Under the pieces are notes generated by a model that saw only the letters and a program-made list of their open reading frames with translations, was not told where the DNA came from and searched no databases. Both the position numbers and the translations under genes were made by a program. This document shows positions 53,044 through 61,840 of a stretch of DNA of 64,000 nt, piece by piece; position 1 is the first letter of the stretch, and the number at the start of each line of letters is the position of its first letter. The DNA comes from Chungangia koreensis (lineage in GTDB: Bacteria > Bacillota > Bacilli > Bacillales_A > Planococcaceae). Location of the stretch: positions 48,610 to 112,609 of the forward strand of contig NZ_JBHSEC010000006.1 of assembly GCF_042651785.1 (NCBI RefSeq), in the 5' to 3' direction.

Positions 53044-54318
53044 TTAGTTTTTGGAATCGCCTAAAAGATACACATCAAAGCCGGCTGCTTCCCATTTTTC
53101 ACGATCGATGATGTTCTTCGTATCGATAATGATATGGTTTGTCATTTGGTCTTTTATTAGCTCAGGATTTAAAGTCATGAATTCATCATGAGCAGTCAAA
53201 ATCAGGATAGCTGAGGCATCTTTGAGTGCATCTTCTTGAGATTGCGTCTGATCCGGTAATTTACTTTCTTTAATATGTGGATCGTAAGCTTTGATGTTCA
53301 ATTGACGAATGAGCAATTGATTGACCACATCAACAGAGGGGCTTTCTCGCATATCGTCAATGTTTCCTTTGAATGCTAAGCCGAATACAGCAACCTTTGG
53401 ATCTTTGATTCCTTTAGCATTCAGAATTTCCGCAGTCAGTTGTGCGGTGTATGATGGCATTCCATCGTTTGTTTTACGGGCAAGGTGGATCATTTGCGCT
53501 TGTTCTGGATCAAGTTCCACTAAGAACCAAGGGTCTACTGCGATACAGTGACCACCGACACCAGGGCCCGGTTGGTGGATGTTAACACGCGGATGGAAGT
53601 TGGCCAACTTGATTGCTTCCCAAACGTTCACACCGATTCGTTGTGCAATTTTTGCCAATTCATTGGCGAAAGCAATGTTCACGTCACGGTATGTGTTTTC
53701 CATAACTTTTACGAGTTCCGCTGTCGTTGCGTCTGTTTCGTGCATCGTCCCTTGGACAAATGACTTATAGAGTTCAGTCGTCATTGTTGCAGATTCCGGG
53801 TTGATTCCACCGATAATCCGGTCGTTGGAAATCAATTCTTCGAATACACGGCCAGGGATGACACGCTCAGGTGAATGGGAAACGAATAGCTCTTCCCCGA
53901 TTTTCAGACCAGATTTGACTAGTTCTGGCATCATAACATCCTCAACTGTACGTGGTGGTACAGTGGATTCAAGAATGACCAAGTTTCCTTTTTCAAGGTA
54001 AGGAACGATGGAAGCTGTCGCACTCCGAACATATTCAAGGTCGGCAGTCTTGTCCACTTTGATGGGAGAAGGAACCGCGATAATGAATACGTCCGCTTTT
54101 TTAGGAGAAGTGGCTGCTGTAAATGATTTAGCATCAACCGCAGTATTCAGCATTTCCTGTAAACCTTTTTCCTCGATATGTAATTTCTTATGATTGATCA
54201 TGTCCACGGCTTTTTCGTTAATATCTACGCCGTGTACTTGATGTCCATGATTTGCAAACATGACTGCTGTCGGAAGGCCGATATAGCCAAGACCAACAAC
54301 GGTAATTGACTTTTTCAT
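53044..54318 (-). CDS. wecC: UDP-N-acetyl-D-mannosamine dehydrogenase (WecC type)
   Basis: A 424-residue NAD-dependent UDP-sugar dehydrogenase. VVGLGYIGLPTAVMFANHGH is the NAD fold; ESTVPPRTVEDVMMPEL, SPERVIPGRVFEEL, NTYRDVNIAFANELAKIA and the catalytic Cys in PGVGGHCIAVDPWFLV are all present. The C-terminal UDP-binding part has FGLAFKGNIDDMRESPSVDV. The sequence type (EKGLQEML after the ADP loop) suits UDP-ManNAc dehydrogenase more than UDP-glucose dehydrogenase. It would supply ManNAcA to the wall polymer. AAAGGAGC precedes the ATG. A 176-bp spacer separates it from the TagA-type gene. Confidence 0.9.
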   Translation of the reverse strand: MKKSITVVGLGYIGLPTAVMFANHGHQVHGVDINEKAVDMINHKKLHIEEKGLQEMLNTAVDAKSFTAATSPKKADVFIIAVPSPIKVDKTADLEYVRSATASIVPYLEKGNLVILESTVPPRTVEDVMMPELVKSGLKIGEELFVSHSPERVIPGRVFEELISNDRIIGGINPESATMTTELYKSFVQGTMHETDATTAELVKVMENTYRDVNIAFANELAKIAQRIGVNVWEAIKLANFHPRVNIHQPGPGVGGHCIAVDPWFLVELDPEQAQMIHLARKTNDGMPSYTAQLTAEILNAKGIKDPKVAVFGLAFKGNIDDMRESPSVDVVNQLLIRQLNIKAYDPHIKESKLPDQTQSQEDALKDASAILILTAHDEFMTLNPELIKDQMTNHIIIDTKNIIDREKWEAAGFDVYLLGDSKN

Positions 54319-54494
54319 ATGGATGATGCTCCTTTGATCTAAACATGAATTACATTTACAAATAGTGTTATTTCATTCATTAACATTTTTAATTTTAACT
54401 CATATTCCATAGTTATTGTGTTACAAAATCGTTCAAAACGTAATATTGCCAATTAATGTGAGATTGTACTACCAAGGTTTGTCCTGAACAGGAG

Positions 54495-55211
54495 TTATTT
54501 CCTATTAAATATAACTTTCAAAAGAAACTTCGGTAAATTCATCTGCCGCTTTATTCTTTTTGGGTCACTTAATAGCCTATACAACCATTCGATCCCCAGT
54601 TTGCGGAATGATGCAGGTGCTCTCTTCACCATTCCAGAGAATACGTCGAAGCTCCCACCTACCCCTTGGAATACTAAGACGTTATTCAAAGCGTTCATGT
54701 TCCTTTTAATCCATAATTCCTGTTTAGGGCTGCCAAGGGCTACGAAAATAATTTCTGCACCGCTATCTTTAATGCGTTGGACAAGGGCAGCTTCGTCCTT
54801 TTCATAACCATTTGTGTACCCTGCAACCTTTATGGATGGAAAATTGTCCTTTATTTTAGAAATGGCTTTAGTAACGACTTCCTCTTTCGCTCCGTAGAAG
54901 TAGACCGGATGATTTTCTTCTGCAGCGAATTTGAGGAGACGCTCCATCATGTCTACACCGGTGACCCGGGATTGGATACTCCCCTTCTGTAATTTAGAGG
55001 CGAGAAGGATTCCTACACCGTCTGCAATTTGAAAGGTCGAATTATTGATGAGTTCTTTTACTTGAGGATCCTTTTGGGCGGTCATGACTTTTTCAGGGTT
55101 GACTGCGATGATTGTGGATTGTTGGTGGTTTGCCATCCGCTTCCTCAACTCTGTTAGTATTCCTTCATATGTAAGAGGTGAAACATCCACACCTAAGTAT
55201 GTTTCTTTCAT
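54495..55211 (-). CDS. WecG/TagA/CpsF-family N-acetylmannosaminyltransferase
   Basis: A 238-residue GT26 enzyme adding ManNAc(A) to undecaprenyl-PP-GlcNAc. VDVSPLTYEGILTEL, AVNPEKVMTAQKDP, the catalytic region DGVGILLASKL with RVTGVDMMERLL, and FVALGSPKQELWI are the family motifs. The C-terminal basic helix (LLSDPKRIKRQMNLPKFLL) would bind the membrane. In Paenibacillus alvei TagA makes the ManNAc-GlcNAc unit of SCWP that CsaB pyruvylates; the neighbouring divergent csaB fits that. GGAG lies about 9 nt before the ATG. Confidence 0.92.
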   Translation of the reverse strand: MKETYLGVDVSPLTYEGILTELRKRMANHQQSTIIAVNPEKVMTAQKDPQVKELINNSTFQIADGVGILLASKLQKGSIQSRVTGVDMMERLLKFAAEENHPVYFYGAKEEVVTKAISKIKDNFPSIKVAGYTNGYEKDEAALVQRIKDSGAEIIFVALGSPKQELWIKRNMNALNNVLVFQGVGGSFDVFSGMVKRAPASFRKLGIEWLYRLLSDPKRIKRQMNLPKFLLKVIFNRK

Positions 55212-55359
55212 TATGAACTACTCCAATTCAATTGATTTTCAATTGTATAAGTATAGCAGATTCCCTATTTGGTTGCACAGCCTACGGGATAGGTGATAAA
55301 ATTTGGCTAAGAATGCTTTCACCTTAGCGTGGGAGCTTTTGTTTTGCATCATACTTATT

Positions 55360-55545
55360 CGCTGCAGGCGGATGCTTTCCGCGGGCAAGCACCAAGCCGC
55401 TTCGGGACAACACGAAGTTGGTCATGAAGGCGTTGCCGCAGGACGCGGCGTAATTAGCCTTCCTACCCAGATCGCTCCGTCCAGGGTCTCGGTTTCCTTG
55501 CTTTTTCCGCTGGAGTCACCGCCTTCCGCTAATATAAAGTGAAGG
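55360..55545. repeat. GC-rich intergenic repeat with long imperfect inverted ends
   Basis: A non-coding block much richer in GC than its surroundings, in the 377-bp spacer between the divergent TagA-type gene and csaB. The left end (GCAGGCGGATGCTTTCCGCG) and the right end (read back, GGCGGTGACTCCAGCGG...) are imperfect inverted copies, so the block could fold into one large hairpin. It resembles a repeat I recall from intergenic regions of Bacillaceae genomes. Other reading frames in it have no ribosome site. Confidence 0.6.
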
Positions 55546-55588
55546 CAGCTTCTTTATGCTTTACACTTTTTAGAGGAGGAAACATTCA

Positions 55589-56698
55589 TTGAAGATTGTA
55601 CTATCAGGCTTTTATGGCCTTGGAAATACAGGGGACGAGGCGATTTTGAAATCGATTGTCGATAACCTGCGTTTGGAATTGGATAACCCGGATATCACCG
55701 TGTTCTCCTTATCACCCGATAAAACAGCGGCGGAACATAATGTAAAATCCGTTTACCGCGGATGGCGCCATCAAAATAAGGAAAAAGTGAAGGCATTGCG
55801 TAAAGCTGATCTGCTGATTTCCGGTGGTGGCGGCTTACTGCAAGATACATATCCAACGAAATTCTTGTTCGGTCCACTTCCTTATTACTTACTCATTGTT
55901 TTCTTAGCCAAACTTTGCGGAACGAAGGTTATGTTCTTCTCGCAAGGGATTGGTCCAGTAAACTCCACTTGGGGCAAGATCCTCATGAAGGTATTCGCCA
56001 ATATGGCTGACTTTGTGACGGTACGTGATCAGTATTCGAAGGATTATCTCCACAAGTTGGGTGTTACTCGTCCTGAAACTGTCGTGACTGCTGATATCGT
56101 GTTTGCGTTCCGTGCGGACAAAGAAGACCGTGCTTATCAGTCTCTTCCATTAAAGGGAGACGAAAAGATAGTCGCTGTCACTGTGCGTCCTTGGTTTGAA
56201 CATCCAGAGTATATGGACAAGCTTGCTTGGGTACTTGACCGATTTATTGAACAGCGTGGCGTTACCCCTATTTTCGTTCCAATGGAAGGAAAGTATGATG
56301 TACCTGCTTCCAATGAGGTTTTGAGTAAGATGGAACATGGAGACAAAACGTATATCCTTGGTTCTGATTTCTCACCAAATGAGTTCCTAAATTTTATCCG
56401 TCATGCCGATTTGACGATGGGACTTCGATTACATGCATTGATTTACTCCGCTCTCAGTAATGTCCCCCACTTAGGGTTAAGCTATGACAAGAAGGTCGAA
56501 AGCTTTCTAAAACGCTCGGGTATGTGGGATTATTCCTTCCCTCTTGGTGAAATTGATCAAGAGAAGATGTTGGAGAACGCTCTTTACTTATTAGACAATA
56601 AAGAAGAAGCGCAAGCGATAATCGAACCGAATGTCGCTAAACTTCGCGCTGAAGCGATGCGCAATTTGGATCTTTTGAAAGAGAAATTTGTGAAATAA
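55589..56698 (+). CDS. csaB: polysaccharide pyruvyl transferase CsaB
   Basis: A 369-residue enzyme putting a ketal pyruvate on ManNAc of the SCWP; this is the modification that SLH domains recognise. SGFYGLGNTGDEAILKSIVD opens the fold, then SGGGGLLQDTYP, FFSQGIGPVNSTWGK, MVRDQYSKDYL-type motif (TVRDQYSKDYLHKLG) and GLRLHALIYSALSNVPHLGL, all as in CsaB/WcaK proteins. Seven SLH proteins in this window are its presumed clients. The start is TTG, 9 nt after AGAGGAGG. It is followed 15 bp later by a GT4 gene. Confidence 0.96.
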   Translation: MKIVLSGFYGLGNTGDEAILKSIVDNLRLELDNPDITVFSLSPDKTAAEHNVKSVYRGWRHQNKEKVKALRKADLLISGGGGLLQDTYPTKFLFGPLPYYLLIVFLAKLCGTKVMFFSQGIGPVNSTWGKILMKVFANMADFVTVRDQYSKDYLHKLGVTRPETVVTADIVFAFRADKEDRAYQSLPLKGDEKIVAVTVRPWFEHPEYMDKLAWVLDRFIEQRGVTPIFVPMEGKYDVPASNEVLSKMEHGDKTYILGSDFSPNEFLNFIRHADLTMGLRLHALIYSALSNVPHLGLSYDKKVESFLKRSGMWDYSFPLGEIDQEKMLENALYLLDNKEEAQAIIEPNVAKLRAEAMRNLDLLKEKFVK

Positions 56699-56713
56699 AA
56701 GGAGTTATTTGCT

Positions 56714-57886
56714 TTGAAAATTTTGCTCGCCACTTCATACGATTATCCGCACTTAGGCGGGTTATCTACACATATGACAACATTGAAGACCGGTCTGGAA
56801 TCTCGAGGCCATACAGTGGATACTTTGTCGTTCACTGATGTTCCAAAATGGAAGCAATATTTAATTGCACGAGGTCCATCGTTCATTTTGAATAAAATTT
56901 CCAAAGGTGCGGGGTACCACTGGACATTAGAACGTAGACAGAAGTTCTTGGAGAATATGTTAAGCCAAGAAAAGTACAAGCAGTATGACATCGTCAATGC
57001 CCAGGACGTATTTGCGACACGTGCTTCCATTGCAGCTGGTCTCCCTACTGTTACGACTACTCATGGTTATTTGACTTACGAGGGAATTTCCAGAGGGGCT
57101 GTGGCTGAAGGCAGCAAACATGCGGATCGGCTATTGGCCGTCGAGCGTGTCGGCTACACTGCTACTCGTGCGGTTATAACTGTAGATACACGGATTAAAA
57201 ATTATGTGAAGAAAGAAACAGGCGTCGAAGGACATATGATAAAAAACTTCATCGACGTTGAAGCTTTTAAACCTGAAGTTGAACGATGCGAAGAGTTCCG
57301 TAAAAAGTATGGATTTAGCTTGGATGAAAAGATTTTCTTCGTTCCACGTCGTTTGAATCATAAGAATGGTGTCATTTACCCGGTTCTTTCATTGCCGGCG
57401 GTATTGGAAAAACACCCAAATGCACGTGTCGTTTTTGCTGGTACTGGGGAATTGATGGAGGAACTAAAGTCGAAATCTGCCGAACTTGGCATTTCCGATC
57501 ATGTGACATTACTCGGCGCTGTTGACCACAAAGACATGGTTGAATATTACGCGATGAGTGATATCGTCCTCGTACCTTCCGTCTATTCGGCTGGGGTTGA
57601 GGAAGCGACTTCGATTTCGGCGTTGGAAGCAATGGGTTCCGGAGTGCCTTTGATCGCTTGTGCAGTTGGCGGATTGAAAGAAATCGTAAATGATGGAGTT
57701 GACGGGATTTTAGTTCCGGATCGTAATGTCGAAGCGTTCTCCGAAGCAATGGTTTACTTATTGGATAACCCTGAAAAGGGAGAACAACTGGCAGAGACGG
57801 CGCGTCAAAAGATTGTGGAGGAATACTCCCACTTTGCAGCAGCTGAAAAATATGAAGAGATCTATATGAAAGCATTGAAGAACTAA
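56714..57886 (+). CDS. GT4-family glycosyltransferase following csaB
   Basis: A 390-residue GT-B transferase. LATSYDYPHLGGLSTHMTTL opens the N-terminal domain; TTTHGYLTYEGISRG, VPRRLNHKNGVIYPVLSLPAV and the donor motif VPSVYSAGVEEATSISALEA follow. It should add a sugar to the SCWP repeat. The start is a TTG with AAAGGAGT 8 nt before it. It is followed by a terminator hairpin and then the MurJ-like gene. Confidence 0.9.
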   Translation: MKILLATSYDYPHLGGLSTHMTTLKTGLESRGHTVDTLSFTDVPKWKQYLIARGPSFILNKISKGAGYHWTLERRQKFLENMLSQEKYKQYDIVNAQDVFATRASIAAGLPTVTTTHGYLTYEGISRGAVAEGSKHADRLLAVERVGYTATRAVITVDTRIKNYVKKETGVEGHMIKNFIDVEAFKPEVERCEEFRKKYGFSLDEKIFFVPRRLNHKNGVIYPVLSLPAVLEKHPNARVVFAGTGELMEELKSKSAELGISDHVTLLGAVDHKDMVEYYAMSDIVLVPSVYSAGVEEATSISALEAMGSGVPLIACAVGGLKEIVNDGVDGILVPDRNVEAFSEAMVYLLDNPEKGEQLAETARQKIVEEYSHFAAAEKYEEIYMKALKN

Positions 57887-57889
57887 TTC

Positions 57890-57920
57890 GAAGCTCCTTG
57901 CGCAATGCGGGGAGCTTTTC
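57890..57920 (+). terminator. terminator hairpin between GT4 and MurJ-like genes
   Basis: GAAGCTCC pairs with GGGAGCTT; the inner TGCGC/GCG may extend it. TTTTC follows. It overlaps the end of the gene row and may be partial, as the next gene starts 16 bp later. Confidence 0.65.
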
Positions 57921-57935
57921 TAAGTAGGTGAAAAA

Positions 57936-59441
57936 ATGGCAAGTTTAAAGAAAGCCGCTCTCTGGACTACTGCCCTGGCCTTGTTATTAAAACTTTCCGG
58001 TTTTATTCGCGAATCGGTCATCGCCAAGCAGTTCGGAATATCCGCAGAAACCGACGGCTATAACTTAGCATTCGGCTTCATTACCTTAGTTGTAGCTATG
58101 ATTGCGACCGGTTTTAATAATGTGTTCTTGCCGATGTATGTGAAGCGTCGGACAGAAGGTGCTGGCGATTCGAATGCCAATGCATTGTTGAACTGGACGA
58201 TGATTTTGTTTGCCATGATCAGTGTGGTCGGATGGATATTTGCCGAAGCATTTGTTCCATTCATTTACGGTAACATGTCTGCTGAAGTTGAGGTAATCGC
58301 AGTTAATATTACGCAGATCTTTTTTGCTTTCATGACGATGATTGCATTAAGTGGATTGTTGGAATCGTATTTGCAGTCAAGGAGGATTTTCGTTCCTTCC
58401 CAGTTGGCTAAGTTGTTGGCAACTTTGTTCTCAGCTTTGTTTGCATTGTTCTTCAGTGATATTTGGGGAATCTATGCAGTCGCTAATGGTTTTGTTTTCG
58501 GGACAGTTGTTGGGGCATTGATCCAAACGTTTTACTTAATCAGGTCTGATTACCATTGGCGTCCGGATACGAAGATGGAGAGCGACTTTAGAAAAGCTTT
58601 TATTGTACTGATCATCCCTTCATTATTGAATTCTGTAGTCGGCCAAGTGAATCTATTTGTTAATAGGTATTTTGCATCTGGAATCGGCGATGGTCCAGTA
58701 ACCATCCTGAGTTATTCTTCCTTGATTACGAGTATTCCAACAGCAATTTACGGAACTACATTAGCTGCTATTATATTTACGTTAATGAGTGAGCAAGTCG
58801 ACAAATTAGATGAGTTCAAAGGAACATTCTTCCGAGGAATGGAATTATCATTTGTAACACTTCTTCCAATCGCCGTTGGATTAGGAATTGTCGGTGACGC
58901 CGTGATCGAATTCATCTATGAACGAGGCGCCTTTACAGCTACAGACACACAATTGGTATATGTAGCTCTACTTTTATACTTGCCAATCATCGTCTTCCAA
59001 GGAATGCAATTGATGTTATCCAAATCGATGTATGCCAGAGGAAAGACGGCAGTTGTATTCAGGATTTCGGTTACAACCATTGTCGTCAATTACATCATGA
59101 ACTGGCTGTTTGTCGATGACTTCGGGTATCCAGCATTAGCCTTGTCCGCTTCTGTTGTTTCCATCTATTACTTTACTGTTTCCATGATTGTTGTTTATAA
59201 GGACTTAGGAATGTCGGAGTTTAAACGGTTCATGCGTATGAGTGGACGAGTGGTCGTCCCAGCGATTGCTATGGGATTGGTTGTTTGGGGAGCAAAGGTA
59301 TTAGCCGGTGCTTCGACATGGTATCCATTGGTGGAGCTTGCGGTATTGGTGCCACTTGGAATGATTGTTTATGCAGTAGTTCTGAAAGTGGCATATCCGG
59401 TTGGATTTAATCGTTTACTTCGTATGGTGAAACGGGGCTAA
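57936..59441 (+). CDS. murJ: MurJ/MviN-type lipid-linked oligosaccharide flippase
   Basis: A 501-residue MOP-superfamily protein with about 14 hydrophobic helices. KKAALWTTALALLLKLSGFIRE, FGISAETDGYNLAF and GFNNVFLPMYVKRRTEG give the MurJ N-terminus (Arg in GFIRE and Asp in TDGY included). It may flip lipid II, or, from its place beside csaB, the lipid-linked SCWP unit; Bacillus genomes often have more than one such protein. AGGTGA precedes the ATG. Confidence 0.88.
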   Translation: MASLKKAALWTTALALLLKLSGFIRESVIAKQFGISAETDGYNLAFGFITLVVAMIATGFNNVFLPMYVKRRTEGAGDSNANALLNWTMILFAMISVVGWIFAEAFVPFIYGNMSAEVEVIAVNITQIFFAFMTMIALSGLLESYLQSRRIFVPSQLAKLLATLFSALFALFFSDIWGIYAVANGFVFGTVVGALIQTFYLIRSDYHWRPDTKMESDFRKAFIVLIIPSLLNSVVGQVNLFVNRYFASGIGDGPVTILSYSSLITSIPTAIYGTTLAAIIFTLMSEQVDKLDEFKGTFFRGMELSFVTLLPIAVGLGIVGDAVIEFIYERGAFTATDTQLVYVALLLYLPIIVFQGMQLMLSKSMYARGKTAVVFRISVTTIVVNYIMNWLFVDDFGYPALALSASVVSIYYFTVSMIVVYKDLGMSEFKRFMRMSGRVVVPAIAMGLVVWGAKVLAGASTWYPLVELAVLVPLGMIVYAVVLKVAYPVGFNRLLRMVKRG

Positions 59442-59466
59442 CTCTTATGAGTTGGCTCTTTTTTTG
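59434..59466 (+). terminator. rho-independent terminator after murJ-like gene
   Basis: GGCTAACTC pairs with GAGTTGGCTC around TTAT (one G-U pair), followed by TTTTTTT. It begins at the stop codon of the MurJ-like gene. Confidence 0.85.
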
Positions 59467-59516
59467 ATTTACACTACAGAATTAGGGACAAAGTCCTCCC
59501 CTTTCATTTCGTGAGC

Positions 59517-59642
59517 ATTAAAATCATGGTCCTCTTGTTGTAAAACCTCAAGTCAAAGTTGTAAAATCTTTTTCCTTAGTTGTAAAATCATATTCTCTTG
59601 TTGTAAAACCTCAACCCAAAATTGAAAAACGTTAAAAATTTC
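59517..59642 (+). repeat. 21-bp periodic direct repeat, about five to six copies
   Basis: TTGTAAAA recurs at 59538, 59559, 59580 and 59601, each 21 bp apart, with TTGAAAAA at 59622 and a diverged copy at 59517. The rest of each unit varies (CCTCAAGTCAAAG, TCTTTTTCCTTAG, TCATATTCTCTTG, CCTCAACCCAAAA). It lies between the convergent MurJ-like and glucosaminidase genes. Confidence 0.8.
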
Positions 59643-59650
59643 CATAGAAA

Positions 59651-59676
59651 TAGCCTCACCAACCATCGGTGAGGCT
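59651..59676 (-). terminator. terminator hairpin after the SLH glucosaminidase gene
   Basis: GCCTCACC pairs with CGGTGAGGC around AACCAT. It lies 7 bp beyond the stop codon. On the minus strand only ATTTCT follows, so the U-run is modest. Confidence 0.65.
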
Positions 59677-59682
59677 TCCTTA

Positions 59683-61722
59683 TTAATAAGTGATTTTATT
59701 TACATAAGCTGAGTGTATCCAACCATAATCTGAACTGGTTAGATCGGATAAGACTTTGTACCATACGGCACCGTCTGTACCTACTGCTTCATCAACAATG
59801 ACCACTGGATAGCCAAATCCGTTGTTGAAGCCAAGGTTTTTCGGTCTGTATGTGAATAGTACGTTGGATGTGTTTGGATCTGGAGCAGACCGTACATTCA
59901 ACGATGCGGATGTGTTGGTCATCCCTAATTGATAGAATCTCATGTCTTTATTGCCAAGCGCAATATCCGCTCTCCACATGTGACCTGCAATTTTAGCTCC
60001 CCAGTTTGGGTCCGCCGCGTAGTTTACATTGAATCCGGATGTTTTATTGCCCGGTACAGCTCCCATGGCACGCAAGCCAATTGGTGGTGCATAGTTGGCA
60101 TTGATGTATTGGTTCACGAATGCCAAGATACTGTTTTCTGGTCGTACGTACTTCTCGCCTGCATTCGGATCGCTGTCATACACTTTAATTCCGAACAGGT
60201 TATTTTTGTTTTGGGCGTTACCACTCATTCCATAGTCACTCTCGTGAATGGCAGCAGCTAAAATGAATAGACTGTTTACTTTGTAGTCCGTTTCCATTTG
60301 TTTGATATAGCTTCCCATACCGATAAGTTTAGAAATAGTTGTCGCATTCTTATATCTTGTCAGGCCCGTCGCTTCAAGTTCTGCCAAACGGGTTGTGATA
60401 TAAGAATCTAATTCTTCCGCTGTATAATTCGTATTGGAACGAATATTCAAGTATTGGAAATACGGATAGAACGTGAATTGCAATTGTCCTTTATCATTTG
60501 CGAAATGGATGCCGTCATAGCTGTAGTATTTCACATGACGTTCCATTGTGGAAGGACCGGTTCCAATTTGGTAACCTCCATAGCTATTCGAAAGGTAATT
60601 GTATGTGTAATGCGTAATTGTGCCGTAATCATTTTTTACGTAGTAATCCCGGCCTTTTACTAATGAAAGAGGAATCATCTCTACTTCACTATGCTTCATA
60701 AAGCCGACTGTACCAGCTACTTGAACTTTAACGAAATCTGCATTGGCGTCAATATAACGTAGTTCGCGTCCTTCTACAATGTACGTAGCTTGTTTCTTGA
60801 AAGTCGGGTCTTCATAAATACTTGCTGTATTTGCCTTTGTATCAGCAGCGTAGGCCATCCCGATCTTGATACGGATCAGTTCATTTCCTTTGTAAAGACC
60901 TTGTGCATTTGTGTTGTTTTTGAATGCTTCCGCGGCCGTGTCATAATCTGTGTATGTCTTAGAGTCTTTTACTAATGCACCATTTTGAATGGTAGCAATT
61001 TGGAACACGCTCGGATCAACAGGCGGTTCTGCTGGAGGTTGTTCCACTGGCGGTTGTTCCACAGGTGGTTGCTCCACTGGAGGCTGTTCAAAATTTTCAA
61101 TCGCAGCAAGCAATTGATAGATTACCTTTGCAGCGTGTTGACGTTCAGCGTTTCCTTTAGAATTGTAACTGAATGTACCATCTCCATTTGGAATTCCGCT
61201 TAAAATTTCAAAGTAGGCAGCGTAATAGACAGAGCGGACTGCACTGGAAGAAGTAAAATCAGCTTTGTCGGTAAATTCAATTGTCTTCATATCAGATTTC
61301 ATATTCAATTTTCCAAGTACATTTTCGACAACAATGGCAAGTTGCTCACGGTTAATCTCGTCATATGGTCCGAAACGACCGTCAGAGTAGCCATTCATCA
61401 AGCCTGCTTCAGAGGCGGCATAGATTCCTTTAGCGAGTGCGGAACTATTCGCTACGTCCGGATAGGACCCTGTAGCTTCCTCCAACTCTAAAGCACGCAT
61501 TAGGAAGGTTGCAAACTGGCCTCTTGTGACTGTTTTACGTGGATAATACATTTCATTATCGAATCCTTGAATGATACCCTGATCAATCATTGCCTGCATT
61601 TCTTTTTGGAGAGTGATCCCCACCAATTCCTCATCACCTGCCATAGCTGACATAGGCAATAGTGAAACTACTAATATAGCAGTAAGTATCGACATGAATA
61701 GTCTTTTCGCAACAATTCTCAT
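59683..61722 (-). CDS. SLH-anchored N-acetylglucosaminidase (peptidoglycan hydrolase)
   Basis: A 679-residue exported hydrolase. Residues 1-28 are a signal peptide. Three SLH repeats at about 35-85, 92-140 and 150-215 carry YYPRKTVTRGQFATFLMRALE and FGPYDEINREQLAIVVENVLG. A Pro/Glu/Val linker (EQPPVEQPPVEQ) follows. Beta-rich SH3-like regions (about 275-370) lead to the glucosaminidase domain: SKLIGMGSYIKQMETD, FILAAAIHESDYGMSGNAQ with the catalytic Glu, NNLFGIKVYD and ANYAPPIGLRAMG. A C-terminal SH3-like domain (about 600-679) has SLNVRSAPDPNTSNVL and WYKVLSDLTSSDYGWIH. It would cut GlcNAc-MurNAc bonds during wall growth. GGGAG lies 6 nt before the ATG. Confidence 0.93.
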   Translation of the reverse strand: MRIVAKRLFMSILTAILVVSLLPMSAMAGDEELVGITLQKEMQAMIDQGIIQGFDNEMYYPRKTVTRGQFATFLMRALELEEATGSYPDVANSSALAKGIYAASEAGLMNGYSDGRFGPYDEINREQLAIVVENVLGKLNMKSDMKTIEFTDKADFTSSSAVRSVYYAAYFEILSGIPNGDGTFSYNSKGNAERQHAAKVIYQLLAAIENFEQPPVEQPPVEQPPVEQPPAEPPVDPSVFQIATIQNGALVKDSKTYTDYDTAAEAFKNNTNAQGLYKGNELIRIKIGMAYAADTKANTASIYEDPTFKKQATYIVEGRELRYIDANADFVKVQVAGTVGFMKHSEVEMIPLSLVKGRDYYVKNDYGTITHYTYNYLSNSYGGYQIGTGPSTMERHVKYYSYDGIHFANDKGQLQFTFYPYFQYLNIRSNTNYTAEELDSYITTRLAELEATGLTRYKNATTISKLIGMGSYIKQMETDYKVNSLFILAAAIHESDYGMSGNAQNKNNLFGIKVYDSDPNAGEKYVRPENSILAFVNQYINANYAPPIGLRAMGAVPGNKTSGFNVNYAADPNWGAKIAGHMWRADIALGNKDMRFYQLGMTNTSASLNVRSAPDPNTSNVLFTYRPKNLGFNNGFGYPVVIVDEAVGTDGAVWYKVLSDLTSSDYGWIHSAYVNKITY

Positions 61723-61797
61723 GTTTTTCTCCCTTCAAGTTACATTATTCATATTTTACAAAAAAAGAAGTTTAATAGATAGACTTTTGGGTATTTA

Positions 61798-61836
61798 ATA
61801 AAAAAAGAGAGTCATCCAAATTGAACGACTCTCTTC
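61798..61836 (-). terminator. rho-independent terminator of the NlpC/P60 SLH gene
   Basis: On the minus strand AGAGAGTCG pairs with GACTCTCT around a loop of about 14 nt, followed by TTTTTTT. It ends 5 bp beyond the stop codon at 61841. Confidence 0.8.
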
Positions 61837-61840
61837 TAAA

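Noticed and set aside
55303..55542. Plus-strand frame of 79 codons in the GC-rich spacer
   Set aside because: It runs through the intergenic repeat, lacks a ribosome site and has no recognisable protein character.
57372..57905. Minus-strand frame of 177 codons
   Set aside because: It lies fully opposite the GT4 gene, is rich in Arg/Ser/Pro/Leu like a shadow frame, and has no family motif.
61723..61770. TGTAAA and TGTAAC elements upstream of the SLH glucosaminidase as a WalR box
   Set aside because: The half-sites are 10 bp apart rather than 5, so they do not fit the WalR consensus.
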